Notes: a model not told the origin generated them from the sequence alone. A stretch of 64,000 nucleotides of DNA from Mimachlamys varia (GCA_947623455.1 OX392542.1:16127625-16191624); one strand, 5' to 3'; shown: positions 21,577 through 33,392, counted from the stretch's first letter. Numbers and translations: made by a program.

Positions 21577-24500
21577 TTGTGTTGTCTGTCTACCAGATAA
21601 GGTAAGTCTGTCTTTGTTCGTCCAAATCGTATCTGTACCCAGCAGTCATTCCATATAAACTAAAAAGTTTAATTTGCTACTTTATTGCTTTCATTGTTTT
21701 CAATCAGACATGAAGACTTGATTCATTCTAAAGAAAACTGTCTCGGGAAGATTAGCCTCGTGATTCAGTTTGTAAAATGTTTAATATTATTTGTCTAGCT
21801 GTTTGTTTAGGACCTTTTATCCAGCCTTTCTATTAAATGACATAATGCGTTTCCATTGTTAATTATTTCCGAGCATCTTATTTTTCGACTCCATTTAATC
21901 CGATCAGATGTGTTTTGCAGACAAATATAAATAGAATAAAAGCTACTTGTTTTACATAACCGCCATACACAGTAATATCTTGGAGTGATCTTTTTTGCTT
22001 CCATTATATATTGCCTTATAGACGTACATTTAATTCAGTTCTGAGGCCCAAACTCGGACTTTACTTAGATAGCGATTGTGAAAGCAAACGCCTGTTTTGT
22101 TTCAATCCTTAGCTATAGAAAAGGGTTAAAGTTCATTGTTCTGTAATACAGTTTGTTAAGTCAAAAGGATAAGCTTATTTCTTCAGCTTAAAATGGAGTG
22201 ATTTAAAATACAATAATTTAACCGGGAGGTAAATACAAATTTCCAGTATAATGTATTGTTCTATAATAGTAAAACAGGAGTTTTCTTTTGTAATTGATAG
22301 TACAAACGAGTTACTTATAACATGGGTTGTGGTATAGTAATTTATTCTTAATACGACAAACACAATTTTTCAGCAAAAACACTGTTATATAAAAGTTACT
22401 CATTTGATAGGACAAAAATATATCTTGATTTTAAACCTTTTTTGTATCACAGTCAGATTAGTTAATATGTCAAAAAATAATTCAGTAACAATGTATTGTT
22501 TTTAATTAATTTATTCGATTAATAAACTAACACATATAATTTCTTCAGTATGAAATAAATTGTGCTATAACCAAGTTAGTTGATAGGTCAATGACATATA
22601 TTTAGTATGGGTATAACGGATGATACTGAAGCCAAGTTAATTAGTTTATTTCACCATCATGTCACCTGTCTATAGTTCACAGCAGTGATAAAAGTCATAC
22701 TCTGCAGTAAAACCGCGGATGTCGACTTCCTGCATCTGTAGCACGTAGGAGGCTAATATCCACAATGATATGCCTCGTGGCAGAAAACAATAGACAGACC
22801 CGATTAATCCGCCTTATTTCGATAGAGATGGCTCGTCTGTAATCCCGGCAGCTCAAAATCTTTGGTGCATCATTAAGGACATAGCTAATAAAAGCTGAAG
22901 ACGTTGACCTCAATCCTTCTTTGGTAGAACTTCTATATTTTGAGTCGTAATTTAACGAACAGTCTGGTGTTATACTTAAGACACTAACACAATCCTTATA
23001 ATATCCTCGATAATAGTTTTATTCTTCTTTCATTTTGCTTTTGTCAGCAAAAAAGCAATGTAATAAATACAATGTAGATAGTCTGTTAAATTGTAGATCA
23101 TTCACATGACAAAATCACTGTTCAAAATTCTAAATTACTTTGCATTCTTTTAAGCGTATGTAACAAGCAATAAGGCGTTCTCAGAAAACGTGTTCTGACG
23201 AGGAAAATTCACATCATCAGTTGTTTTCACTTCTTGCTCGATGCATCCTATTTCCTCCACCTCAATTATCTCCCCTTCATGCATATATGTTTCTTTGCAA
23301 CTGCACGAGTCATTTACTTCAATGGGGTTCATCTGTAATGTTCTGTAATCCTTCATGAAAAAAATATCTCCCTTACAGACAATGCAAAGACAGCCTCTGC
23401 TGGTAATCTCCTCTGATACCATCAATCTCTATATTTAGCAGTGACTGGATAGATCGCTTTCTTGTCTAATGGTCAATCTATCGCAGGGGCTTCAATTTAT
23501 CAATTAATTTTGTTGATGCTTTCAATTCAAACTCAGTTTCAGCTAAGTATGTGTCAGCTTAAAAGTGGATTAATTTAGATAATAATCGATCCTTTCACAT
23601 CATGTTGTCAATGTGCATTCGGCCCCTAGTCGAGGTCTGGAAATTGTTTCACGGAAAAGAACGAGCACTAAGACGTTTGTCTATGATTTCTCCTTTAGAC
23701 ATTCACCACAAATTGAACAATAATTTCACAGGATTCTACGTTTCGTTAACAAGCATCACTATGATATGAAGGTAATGATACAGTGGAAAATTAATTTCCT
23801 AACTGGGACACCATTTTTGGTATATATTTACTTGCAATAAATGCTAATTGACAGAGAAAGTTACACCTGAGCTTGATGTGGTTTAAACAGCAACGTTACA
23901 ATAAATTGAAATGTTAGAATTTGACTTTCTATGAAATGATGGTCAGGCTATTTGATGAATGCTAGCAAATGTTCGACTGACGCACTGGTAAATAAAACGA
24001 GGTCACCATGTCAGTCGTCTCTGATAGCCAGAAGATATAGATGAGATGTCATAATTCGTGTTTGCAATTCCGTTGACATATGGTTCATATAAGAGACCTT
24101 TGAAGGATCAATTACAGTCGGGGGGGTAGAGGTTTGCCGTTGTTGACATGTGTGACAAAGCGAGGTTTCTGGTGATGGCAACTGTAATAATTAGGTCGCA
24201 GTTTCGTTTGATAAAATTGTCATTTAGGCGCCCGACGGGAATATTTTGAGTCTTAATTTGTACCTTGCATCCCTCATTGATTGCATGCTGGTAGCTATCA
24301 GGTAATGTGTGAGATAATTGTTAGTCTTTTTAACCTCACGCTTGTGGCAAATTATCCCCTGGATTCTTTGAATATTGTTGTAGAGATAGTTATTGCTTGA
24401 TACAGGGTTTCATTAAACAGCGATTTTGTTAGTCTTTAAAGAAAGAATGAATTATGATTGAAATTGCGTGAGCGATTTTAATGTGACAACGTCACAAATA

Positions 24501-24905
24501 TTTGTCAATCTTTATGGTACCAATCGGGTGCCACGATAGTGTAAAACATATATTCTGGTAGTAATATGTGGCATGTTATGCGTTTCGAAATCCATTTTAG
24601 AATAGATATTATATTATTTCAACAATACTTTAAGTATTTAGCTAGCACTATTTATTTCAATGTACTTATCATGGAAACAGCTAATTCCCAAATAATCCTA
24701 ATAACGAGTGTCTGCTGAAAACTTGTGAACGTGCGTCTAGTTTTTTTTTTTTTTTTGTTACTTGTTTGGTTAGTCGTTTTGGTAAAAGCAATTCTTAAGT
24801 TATATTTTGGAAATGGTTTTTCGTGTATTGAGATTCACACAAGAATTTGTGGTTTCTCGTTTTGCACCAGAGGGCGATCGAAATTAGGTAATTGTGCCAT
24901 TTAGG
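21577..24905. other. Low-repeat stretch; two unassigned minus-strand ORFs
   Basis: The longest part of the window without recognised transposon copies. It holds minus-strand ORFs at 22695-22913 and 23150-23425 (the latter listed separately), a T16 run near 24739, and no repeat that I can match elsewhere. If a host gene is present on the minus strand, this is a reasonable place to look. Confidence 0.4.
23150..23425 (-). CDS. Candidate coding ORF, Cys-containing, unassigned
   Basis: About 90 codons on the minus strand. The first codon counted is TTG; the first ATG follows directly, with a stop two codons upstream. The protein is acidic and has paired cysteines (GCLCIVCKGD near residue 11, then NDSCSCKETYMHEGEIIE, then a further GC). 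The C-x-C spacing followed by Y-x-x-GE is vaguely like extracellular Cys-rich repeats such as VWC, but the motif is too incomplete to claim. An acceptor-like AACATTACAG precedes an internal ATG, so the 3' half could be a terminal exon. No family is recognised. The minus-strand ORF at 22695-22913, some 240 bp downstream, also lacks identity. A chance ORF is entirely possible. Confidence 0.2.
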   Translation of the reverse strand: MMVSEEITSRGCLCIVCKGDIFFMKDYRTLQMNPIEVNDSCSCKETYMHEGEIIEVEEIGCIEQEVKTTDDVNFPRQNTFSENALLLVTYA

Positions 24906-25060
24906 GATGACGTAACACACACATGAGCTGCACCTTTTCAATTTAGTATGCCGAAAGCAAATGAATTAAACTACACCATACAGCTGTTTCGTCCTCCTAG
25001 GACTGTTCATTGATGCTAGTGGCCAAAAGATGGAAATCCAAAATTATTTCTAAACTATTC
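24906..25060 (-). mobile_element. R2 repeat, partial, directly joined to a Penelope-like tail
   Basis: GATGACGTAACACACACATG…CTGCACC through the hammerhead (24974-25016) to AAATTATTTCTAAACTATTC, where the 3' end of the tail copy begins with no spacer (CAGAAAATACCAAAGCGTC). Both parts read on the minus strand, in the order tail then R2. Confidence 0.7.
24974..25016 (-). ncRNA. Hammerhead ribozyme motif, decayed
   Basis: On the minus strand: GCATCA, then ATGAACA where the core needs CTGANGA (two critical bases changed), an intact stem II GTCC-TAGGA-GGAC, GAAA, CAGCTG, TA, and a weakened 3' stem I (TGGTGT). Predicted inactive, but it preserves the palindromic CAGCTG stem III. Confidence 0.55.
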
Positions 25061-25500
25061 AGAAAATACCAAAGCGTCAACAAAACCATAATCCGAACTC
25101 AAAATCGATTAAACTAGGGGCAAAATAGAAACAAAGGAAAGATTTACATGGGGACTCTCGTAAAAGCACAAGAGAAAAAGACCAGGTGTTCCGAAAGAGT
25201 AAGCGTTTTCTGCTTCATCGACGACACCCGCCATGTAAATCTTTGTCACATCCGAGTAAGCATCAATCCTCAAAATGAGAACCGAGGCATCACTCTCATC
25301 ACAACAAGGAAACACACTAACAAGCAATCAAAAAGACGTCCATCTTCATATCACACAAAGATACAGAATATTTCGCCATGATATCAAGATGGCGACCATA
25401 AAACTTGCCCATGGTCTTCATCAACCTGCACCTCTCGAATCCCTGTGCCGTAAGTTTGTTCGTTAGCAGTCGGCATCTATCACGAAAATCGCGATATTAC
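25058..25500 (-). mobile_element. Penelope-like copy: RT C-terminus plus complete tail
   Basis: Plus-strand reading starts AGAAAATACCAAAGCGTCAA and passes TTCATCGACGACACCCGCC, CATCACTCTCATCACAACAA and GATACAGAATATTTCGCC. It enters the RT C-terminal frame (GCGACCATAAAACTTGCCCA…CGTTAGCAGTCGGCATCT) and breaks at about 25500. One of the best-preserved tails, without MITE D. Confidence 0.8.
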
Positions 25501-25520
25501 ACCACAATTGACATTCTTGA

Positions 25521-25818
25521 TGTCACGGGTTTACGATCACCTACGCTCTTAATATCCCTGGATTATGTCATGTCATAACGTTGTTGATAAGGCAAGCAGA
25601 CTGATTCGACCCTTTGATGACTTTAAAAGAATATTCTGGTCACATAACGGTACCACTAGATAGGATGTGAAGTCGGTTGCGGCTCAATTGTAAGCTTCAA
25701 AGGACAGGCGTGTAGCCTAGTAATTGGTTAGGATTTTTACCTGATCGTTTTGCCATGGCATATTCCAGGGGTGTAGAGAGCATAGGTGATAGTAACCCCT
25801 GGATATCGAGGTTACACA
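25521..25818. mobile_element. MITE R3, about 298 bp
   Basis: Left arm GGGTTTACGATCACCTACGC…CCCTGGATTATGTCATG; right arm, inverted, GCCATGGCATATTCCAGGGG…GCATAGGTGATAGTAACCCC. Arms of about 55 bp around a unique middle. Longer sibling of 5457-5636. Confidence 0.65.
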
Positions 25819-26699
25819 CATGGAAGCACCTCCCCTAATGACCTTAATTGTCAATACAACGTTAAGCAGTACCATGTAAAACCTTGTAAGATATTATAAG
25901 TCCAATCATCAATAGAAAGAATATTGTTTTATAGATTGTTACTTGTTGCTATCTGTTTAACCCTTAGCTTTAATTAAAAGCATATCGTGATCAATGGGAA
26001 TGCTGTGTTGGATATCAACGGAATGACATTTCAGTGTGATAGCACTATAGATGGGGCTTTAGTTTAACACGTCCATATATAGCCTCCAGCACACTTTCAT
26101 TGAAGACGTAAATAGGTCAGTGAATGACCCAATTTGTTATTGTGATTCTTAACTCAATACGTCAAACATACACTTTCCGCAATTAATCGCATTTCACAGG
26201 CATCCTCGGGCGTCTGTCAATATTTATCCAAATCACACACGTTCCCAACCTTCTCCTCGATCATCCATTTGCAAACAATAAATTGACACGTTTGATCTAG
26301 TTTTTTTTTGTACCCTGATACTCTTGTTAAGGTCATCTAATTCACTTTGGGAGTTTGAATAGTTTACATTGAAAATATTTTTCAGATTATTTCATTTGAA
26401 ATTATCTAGTTCACCTCTTAACTTTAAACTTGTATGACGAGAAGTCTGAAGCATTTTAGTCTCTAGCATTAACGACGATTCCTCGAAAGAAGACACGGCT
26501 GTACAACTGTTTTCAAACGGTGCAATCATATTTCCTTTAAAGGTAATTCTTTGTTTTTTTATTGGCTTTGTTCACATTAAGGTGTTCAGTTATCATCGTG
26601 TATATTTTAAATACTTTGTATATTTTAATCTAAGATTGTTAACATATGTTTTGTTTTAATGCCCCAGTCGCCACTTTTAGAACGTGATTTTGTGCTTAG
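25819..26699. other. No recognised feature
   Basis: AT-rich. A stretch at 26463-26505 loosely resembles the R2 hammerhead but lacks the core; see rejected items. Confidence 0.45.
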
Positions 26700-27165
26700 A
26701 TTTGACCTACATATGTAGATTAACATGGTGGATGTCATTAAAGAAATAAGGGACACTTACTGATCCGGACCACCTTGGCCCGTATTATGAAACTGTTCTC
26801 GTGCTCAAGCAAGGATTCTGTGCTCAAGCCAGCTTTCTTGAAACTCTTCTTAGTCATGTTGAAGAGTCAAAAAGTCAATGTAAATGTTGAAATTATCTTT
26901 TGGCTTCATGTCTCTTCACCTTTTTTCCAAAACTTTTACAAAGTTAAGATTAAATAATGTATAGCCAGAGCAAGAAATAAGGCTTAAGCACGAAATCCAT
27001 GCTTGAGCATGAGAACGGTTTCATGAATACGGGCCCTGGCCTTATTCTCGTGTACTGTTTCAAGGCTCTCGATGTATATCTAACCTTTGTTCATATTTTG
27101 TTCCTAGTTTAATTGATTTTGAGTTCGGATTCCGGTTTTATTGACGCTTCAGTATTCTCTAATAT
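26700..27165 (+). mobile_element. Penelope-like tail copy carrying MITE D
   Basis: GATTAACATGGTGGATGTC…CTTACTGATCCGGACCACC, then MITE D (26776-27035), then CCTTATTCTCGTGTAC and TTGATTTTGAGTTCGG…ATTGACGCTTCAGTATTCTC. Same subfamily as 15160-15822 and 50640-51080. Confidence 0.75.
26776..27035. mobile_element. MITE D inside Penelope-like tail
   Basis: Left terminus GGCCCGTATTATGAAACTG, right terminus GAGAACGGTTTCATGAATAC + GGGCC, with the second inverted block GATTCTGTGCTCAAGCC. Inserted after ACCTTGG of the tail, the same point as in the two other carriers. Confidence 0.7.
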
Positions 27166-27256
27166 ATGTCTAAATGATTTTGGTTATAGAGAGGATACAG
27201 TTGAAATCCGCTTTGAGCTTCCTGTTTAGGATTCAAAACGCAAAACCGAAGACATA

Positions 27257-27440
27257 TCTGCTCATTAGTGTGCTTACTTGTTTTGATTGAGAATGATGAC
27301 TCGGTTCTCATTTTGAGGACATATGGTTTTATTTCCTTATTCTTGTTAAAAGTAAATATTTCCTTTGTTCACATTTTGTCCCTAGTTTAAACGATTTTTG
27401 ATTTTTCCTTGTTCTGTTTACGCTTCGATATTAATTTTTG
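27257..27440 (+). mobile_element. Penelope-like tail copy with internal deletion
   Basis: CTCATTAGTGTGCTTACTTG, GATGACTCGGTTCTCATTTT and GAGGACATATGG, then a jump to AAATATTTCCTTTGTTCACA and GTTTACGCTTCGATATTAA. The central CGATGAAGCAG block is missing. Confidence 0.65.
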
Positions 27441-28503
27441 TGATGTTTACATGAAAAGTGAAAGAGTTGATACATGGATGATATGCATCACATGGTGTTA
27501 AGTTACGTAACGTTTTGTAAAGGAGAATTTAGCAAAGTGTACATTTTATAGCTACAGCCAGACGTTTTACTAGGGCCGCTCTTGTTTCTCAGATTTCTCA
27601 TGGCTAAGCAAATAATAATTGTGTTTTGGTTATTAGATTAATGAAAGAGCCATCAGCCTCTCTGTCGACGCTACATGAAGACTTCCAAGATCAAAACTAA
27701 TTAACTGCACAATTTATTCTTATTTGAATGGCTTTATCCCTACAAATTTTATTTTTGAAGCTGTCGGCATGAACAGGCTCCTGCAAAATGATGGTATCAA
27801 TATATTTCAGTGTGATCCAATACACGCGTTGGGGGAATAGTTGATTTAAGATAGAAGACAAATTTATACTTCTCTATTATGCCATCGTTACATAACTTTG
27901 TGAGGTTGGATTAAAACGAAAAACAACATGTTGCAAAATATTTGCCCGTTATGGCCTTACACAGACACCACTAGGGATCGAGATCCTAAATGTCTACCTA
28001 CTATTTACAGCTGTACATATAGCTGTTTGTTTGATCTTCTTAAAGCATCATGTTTTAGATTCAAACTGCAAATAGCGATGGAATAAGTAAAATTGACGGA
28101 TAACAACAGCGTGTCATTAGGGAGTTTGATAACGTCATTTCCACCAAATATATAAGTTTCGCTAAACTAAACATGCAAATATGGCGTGATTTTATAAAAA
28201 AAAAAAAGAGTAGCCCGTATCATGTTTGCGAATTATTAATAGGAAACCCTAAAAGTTAAATCACGATTAGTTTGAATATACTGAGCCAAGAGAAGCCTTG
28301 CAGAGATCATTCGATTTGTTTCAACACTTCGCCTTAGAAATGTGCTTTTCCAGTGTGCCTTACCAGTGTGCCATTCGAAACAAACAGTATATTCGTCTCC
28401 GCAATGCGTTATTTTATAAAACGTTGTTTAGTATACGGTCTCAATCTAAGACTGACATAAAAACTACATTCGGTCGGCTTTGGGATTTTTTTTATGTATG
28501 CCA
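27441..28503. other. No recognised feature
   Basis: AT-rich. The 80-codon ORF at 28298-28540 shows no domain. An A12 run at about 28197. Confidence 0.45.
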
Positions 28504-28790
28504 TGTCAGTTTATGCACAAAATATTGGAATAAGAATTGAAAAAAAAAATCAAAAAATACCAAAGCGACAAGTCAGTTTATGCACAAAATATTGGATTAA
28601 GAATTGAAAAAAAAAAATCAGAAAATACCAAAGCGTCAACGAAACCCTAATCCGAACTCAGAATCGATTAAAGGACTACGGAAATATTTACATGGAGACC
28701 TCGTAAAAGAACAAGAGAATAAGACGTACCAGATGTTCCGGATGAGTTCGCGTCTTCTGCTTCATGGCAACTTCTGTGTCCAAAATATAT
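28504..28790 (-). mobile_element. Penelope-like tail copy beside a 67-bp tandem duplication
   Basis: GTCAGTTTATGCACAAAATA…GAATTGAAAAAA appears at about 28505 and again at about 28571. Each is followed by the tail 3' end in antisense (TCAAAAAATACCAAAGCGAC, and TCAGAAAATACCAAAGCGTC). The first tail stops after 25 bp; the second continues to about 28775. The duplication therefore includes both target DNA and the element terminus. Confidence 0.65.
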
Positions 28791-29449
28791 GTCTGACGTC
28801 TGTAGGATCTAATTCTTAACCCTTTAAGTGAGGCAAACTTTGGTGATTAAAATATATTTTATTGTCAAAACAGAGACAAATGGATAAGAAACAAGGTCTA
28901 ACAACTTATGAACTCTTCTCCATAAATACATCACACAGAATTCAATTTACAACACGTGATATAATTCAAACAATATATTATGATTAAACCTTAATTTTGT
29001 AGTTTTTGTCAAAAGAAGCATCGGATGAAATGATACAGTGAAGGAAGGAATAGATATAGTAAATATATATAAACGAATGAAGGGAAACAGAGAGCACAAA
29101 ATGTATACAGATCCAGTGCAGATTGAGTGGTTCTGATTCAGGTAGTATCAAAGTGTTTCGTTTACTGTATAAACGTTGGAAGTGGTAAACTTGTTCAGGC
29201 AATTTCAAAACGTTTTTCTGGAATAAATTTTCGTTTACTTTAGTTTATAATGTTCGTATGTATTAGCAACTGTAATTCAATTCTGTGATTAAACAAGATA
29301 ATTTATGACGATCAAATTTCTAACAGGATCCATCAAGTTCCCGCTTTTGCCAGTTTTTTTTCTGTTAACATTATTTTTTTTTCTTTTGTCTGTGTGTGTC
29401 TTTAGTTCCAAGGTTTCTTTGTGTTCGTTGCAAATTAGTTTTCTTTGTT
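28791..29449. other. No recognised feature
   Basis: AT-rich spacer; short ORFs only. Confidence 0.5.
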
Positions 29450-29665
29450 CTGTGTGTTCGAGTCTCCTCGGTGTTTTGTGTAAGTTTGTGTGACTGTGTG
29501 TTCGAGTCTCCTCGGTGTTTTGTGTAAGTTTGTACGACTGTGTGTTCGAGTCTCCTCGGTGTTTTGTGTAAGTTTGTACGACTGTGTGTTCGAGTCTCCT
29601 CGGTGTTTTGTGTAAGTTTGTACGACTGTGTGTTCGAGTCTCCTCGGTGTTTTGTTGTACGTTTA
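29450..29665. repeat. 44-bp minisatellite, about 5 units
   Basis: Unit GACTGTGTGTTCGAGTCTCC + TCGGTGTTTTGTGTAAGTTTGTAC. The period is not a multiple of three, so the minus-strand ORF over it (29289-29693) cycles through three frames of the same repeat. It is not evidence of a gene. Confidence 0.9.
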
Positions 29666-30287
29666 TACGACTTCTAATTCTGAATAAGTACATTGTACAT
29701 GGTTTATTGCTGACTTTATTGTACTTAACTTAAAACATAAAAACCAGCAGGTGAAAAATAAACAGACTAAAATAATGAGTGGTTTGTCGATAGAATGAGA
29801 CGCAATGTTTCCAGTCTCCGAAACCAGGTAGGCATTGGCTGTTTAACAGAACTAGACATGTACACAGTAAATACATAATCAATTTTATTATATATAGTGA
29901 AACAGTTCGACGAGTTTATTCAAATATCAGAAAAACACGGATATTTGCTGATCTGCGTGATAATGTTCTATTTCACAGCCTAACAAAAGTATTGTTAAAG
30001 CGACCGACGGTTCCCCAGACGAATGGTGCAGAAAGTCATTTAAAAGATGATTCAGAAATAGAACATCGCTGTAGTGTTGGTTATAACGACTGCAGAGAAA
30101 AACTGTGTAATGTTTTAATTGATTCACTTAGGTATTGAAGGCGAATCAGAATGCGAAGAAATGTAACGGAGTTCACTGTCTCTGATGGACAGGAAAACAA
30201 TCACGAATGCAAACGAAAGTAATTCATAGTCGCAAATATTTAATCATGGACGTCTGCAGAGATGAGTCTCTTTTGCATTTTATATGT
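29666..30287. other. No recognised feature
   Basis: AT-rich. A minus-strand ORF (29927-30127) has no recognised domain. Confidence 0.45.
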
Positions 30288-30552
30288 ATATTCTCGTAAA
30301 GGCACAAGAGAATAAGAACAGGTGTTCCGGAAGAGTAAGCGTTTTCTGCTTCATCGTGGACATCCGCCATGTAAATTTTGGTCAAATAAAAGTGAGCATC
30401 AATCATCAAAATGAAAACCGAGTCATTATTGTCAACAACAACAAGTGAGCACACTATTAAGCAAACTTCATATCACACGCGGATACGGAATATTTCTCGA
30501 TGAGATCAAGATAGCCACCATAAAACTTGCCCACAGACTTCATCAACCCCGA
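30288..30552 (-). mobile_element. Penelope-like copy, 3' end missing, RT C-terminus kept
   Basis: Antisense from CTCGTAAAGGCACAAGAGAA through CTTCATCGTGGACATCCGCC to GATACGGAATATTTCTCGAT and ATAAAACTTGCCCACAGAC. Unlike most copies it lacks the GACGCTTTGGTATTC end. Its 5' side faces the plus-strand copy at 30597. Confidence 0.7.
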
Positions 30553-30596
30553 TGAAAACTTAGAACAAATTTTATTGTCGCCATCTTAGTCCCATT

Positions 30597-30830
30597 GTAA
30601 AATATTCTGTATCTTTTTAATTTGATATGAAAGTGGACGATTTTGAATTTGAAAATGATGCCTCATTTCATCAATGAAGTCGACAATGCTAACTCTTGGT
30701 ATCATTCCCTGTACTTTTTCAATGTTCTCCATGTAAATCTTTCCTCTGTCGATATTATGTCTCTAGTTAAATCGATTTTGAGTTCGGATGATGGTTTTGT
30801 TGACGCTTCAGTATTCTTCAGTATTTTTAG
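30597..30830 (+). mobile_element. Penelope-like tail copy, head-to-head with 30288-30552
   Basis: AAATATTCTGTATC, GATATGAAAGTGGACGA, AATGAAGTCGACAATGC, ATCGATTTTGAGTTCGGATG and GTTGACGCTTCAGTATTC. Starts within the RT C-terminal frame. The 45 bp between the two copies includes GTCGCCATCTTAG, also of RT origin. Confidence 0.7.
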
Positions 30831-31574
30831 TTAAATATTTTGCGTGAATTGAAAACAATACCAGCTTCTTATCTCTTCACCAGAATCATATCTTGACATT
30901 GATCTATGCAATTTGACAACAAGGGTCCCTGCGTTACCAAACTGTAGGACAAATGTGACAGTTTTAATTTCACGATCGTTCAATTAACATTCGTTGTCAG
31001 CTTTACTCCAACTTTTGGAGTTTAAATGTCACAGCGGATTTGCTGTTTCATAGGACAAAAACACCAGGAGAATATCTAGGTGTCAACAAAACCTAATATA
31101 ATATCCTAGATGTGCCCTATTGACCGATAAAGTATTTAGCAACCTCTAGTTGAGAGATATCAACATTCTTCGCCACGACCTGATTCCCCCTGAGGTATCA
31201 TTTTAGGCAATGGTCACTATGACTAGGGAAACCTGACAGATGACGCTTGGTAAGCTACATCAACAATGTCCCTATACCAGTTGTCTCATGTTGCATGAGG
31301 AAATACGTTAACTAATACATCTCATTAAAGCATTTAATTTAAAACGTTAAGGAAAGTTCCCTAAGTTAATTTTTTTTCTAAACTTTTGTAATTTCCATTA
31401 AGAAAGTTCATGAACGTTCATGAACCTGTGGCCAATAATCGATGTGGTTTATGGAGGAGAAACATGGCTTTAGCCTTTTATACCTTATAATCTTGTACTG
31501 TACAGTGTTTCAGCTAGACTATTACATAGTGCATAAGTAAGTCATAATTGACTGGATATATCTTACTATTATAT
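30831..31574. other. No recognised feature
   Basis: AT-rich, no ORF or repeat of note. A short (ATAATGATGATAATA) run near 31580 borders the SINE that follows. Confidence 0.45.
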
Positions 31575-31915
31575 AATAATGATGATAATAATATCAATTC
31601 GAGGCTCTTACATACCGCTTTTTCACAAACTAAAGGTCGCCTCAAAGCGGTTCCCAAATTAATATCCGTGGTTATAGGGTCTTAGCAACCAGCCACTACC
31701 GTTCATGCTCCCTGGGGAGCATACAACCGGTGCTGCAATTTCGGCGCTCACAGCTAACATTCTACAATTTCTAGCAATGCCCAACCACGAACTCATTTAT
31801 AGCTGAGTAGACTGAAGCAAATGGAGTAAAGCAACTTGCTCAAGGATACAACACAAGTGTCGTGGCCCGGGATTCGCGCCCCTTCGATCATGAGCCTGGC
31901 ATCTATTTTACCATA
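31575..31915. mobile_element. SINE-like dispersed repeat
   Basis: GAGGCTCTTACATACCGC, CTCCCTGGGGAGCATACAAC, AGCAACTTGCTCAAGGATAC, AACACAAGTGTCGTGGCCC and GGGATTCGCGCCCC form the conserved order of a SINE family seen in many marine invertebrates. The last block resembles a tRNA B box. Noticeably richer in G+C than the flanks. Exact family and full ends not determined. Confidence 0.6.
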
Positions 31916-32217
31916 CGTTCATTTTATGTTTGTTTTGAGTTCTCATTTCATTTATCCCCGATACTGTAAACTTCCTAAATTATGTTTATTTATTTACTGT
32001 AAAGTTACTAAAACAGTCGGGTTTTCCTTTTGTTTGTTTGTTTGTTTGTTTGCTTGCTTGTTTTTCCTTCATAACAGATATCTTTAACAGCAACTAAACT
32101 GTCATATTGGAAGATCAATTCGCTGTATCAAGGGGTCGTGGTAACACATGGTTCGCATGGATAAAACTAAAACGGGAAATTTAAACCTTCCGTCATTGTA
32201 GACCATAATCGAAACTT

Positions 32218-32218
32218 C

Positions 32219-32285
<67 letters not shown>
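32218..32285. repeat. (GAT)n microsatellite, about 22 units
   Basis: Uninterrupted TGATGA… run. A T16 tract follows at about 32339. Confidence 0.95.
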
Positions 32286-32601
32286 CTTAACGCTGAAAAT
32301 ATTCCGGTATATTACGATTCGATAAAATCAGGTTGGGTTTTTTTTTTTTTTTTCTACAGCAAAATATTGTGAGTTCAAATTTAGCAGTGCGCTTATCGGT
32401 TTAAATATGAGTATGCCCACAATTTGAGTGCGCTTAAATACGCAAGTTTATAGAATCGTTCACGTCTGTAACGTCTTATTACAATACACGTCACGCTGTA
32501 TGCTAGACGTATACACGTGTTTGTAATAACAGACTTGTAAGACATGAAATGTAACACTTACAGTTGTGCCATGCATTTGAAGTCGGTGTGAATTGTTTCA
32601 G

Positions 32602-32619
32602 ATTCGCCAAGTAACCCAG
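32602..32619 (+). CDS. Possible 18-nt microexon
   Basis: An 18-nt segment (ATTCGCCAAGTAACCCAG) sits between a good acceptor (AATTGTTTCAG ending at 32601) and a consensus donor (CAG|GTAAGT at 32620). It could encode IRQVTQ in one frame and keeps phase. Both splice sites are strong by eye, but a pair this close can arise by chance in 64 kb. No partner exon is identified and it may equally be a non-coding exon. Confidence 0.2.
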
Positions 32620-33117
32620 GTAAGTGAAACAAGTCTACATGCATCTCTATTCATCAAATGTATTATAATTCTGTGAAATATTTTGTAAAAGAAAGAAAAA
32701 AATGTTTTTTTAATCATGCAGACATAAGTAACTACTTAATGCTTCGGTCATTATACATTTTTGTAGCTATCGGGGTGTGGTTTCAGGCAATGATTGTGAT
32801 AAATTGATGGTGCTTATACATGTAGCTTGGGCGTTCTATATCATCCGTCTTTTATACCACCAACGAATAAATGCTTGCACTGTTTGAAGATTTTTTCCAT
32901 TTCTTCTTTCATCTTTTTTAATTACATTTCATGAATATAAACTCTGACTGTAGATATATTACAGCACATCTTGTCAGGAAATGTGATCTATTAATTCATA
33001 GATTGCCAATAATGTATCGCAAAGACGTTTATCTCTGTAGTGATAAACCCGATGCTGCTTGAATTCCATAGCGATATTGTTTACAGTAAAACCATAGAGG
33101 AAATTTGATTATCTCGA

Positions 33118-33190
33118 ATGTGGTTCTTCATGCACCTCATGTGGTTCCTCATGCACTTTATGTGTTTCCTCACGCTCTTCATGGCTTTCA
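33118..33190. repeat. 21-bp tandem repeat, 3.5 units
   Basis: TGTGGTTCTTCATGCACCTCA, TGTGGTTCCTCATGCACTTTA, TGTGTTTCCTCACGCTCTTCA and a partial unit. Confidence 0.75.
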
Positions 33191-33392
33191 TGGTATGCAT
33201 CCAAAAAGCTTAAATGTCTTCATAACGGTATAAACAAGTATGAAACACGTATCAATAATTATATTTTGCATGAAATTTTTGTGAAGTAATGGAAACTAGA
33301 TAAGATACGGTTTATTTTGTTTTGTGTCTATTTTCACTTATTTGCAGAGTCTCCTTACATTTTGCTGTTGCCGTAAAACAGAGAAAAAAATA

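Noticed and set aside
26463..26505. GCATTAACGACGATTCC… resembling the R2 hammerhead
   Set aside because: The CUGANGA core and stem I partner are absent and the flanks do not match R2; too degraded to call.
29289..29693. 134-codon minus-strand ORF with repeated THS/TNLHKTPRRLEHT
   Set aside because: It is a 44-bp minisatellite read in three successive frames; compositional, not a gene.
32218..32285. Possible CRISPR-like or coding Asp repeat
   Set aside because: Plain (GAT)n microsatellite. No CRISPR array exists anywhere in the window; all tandem arrays lack unique spacers.
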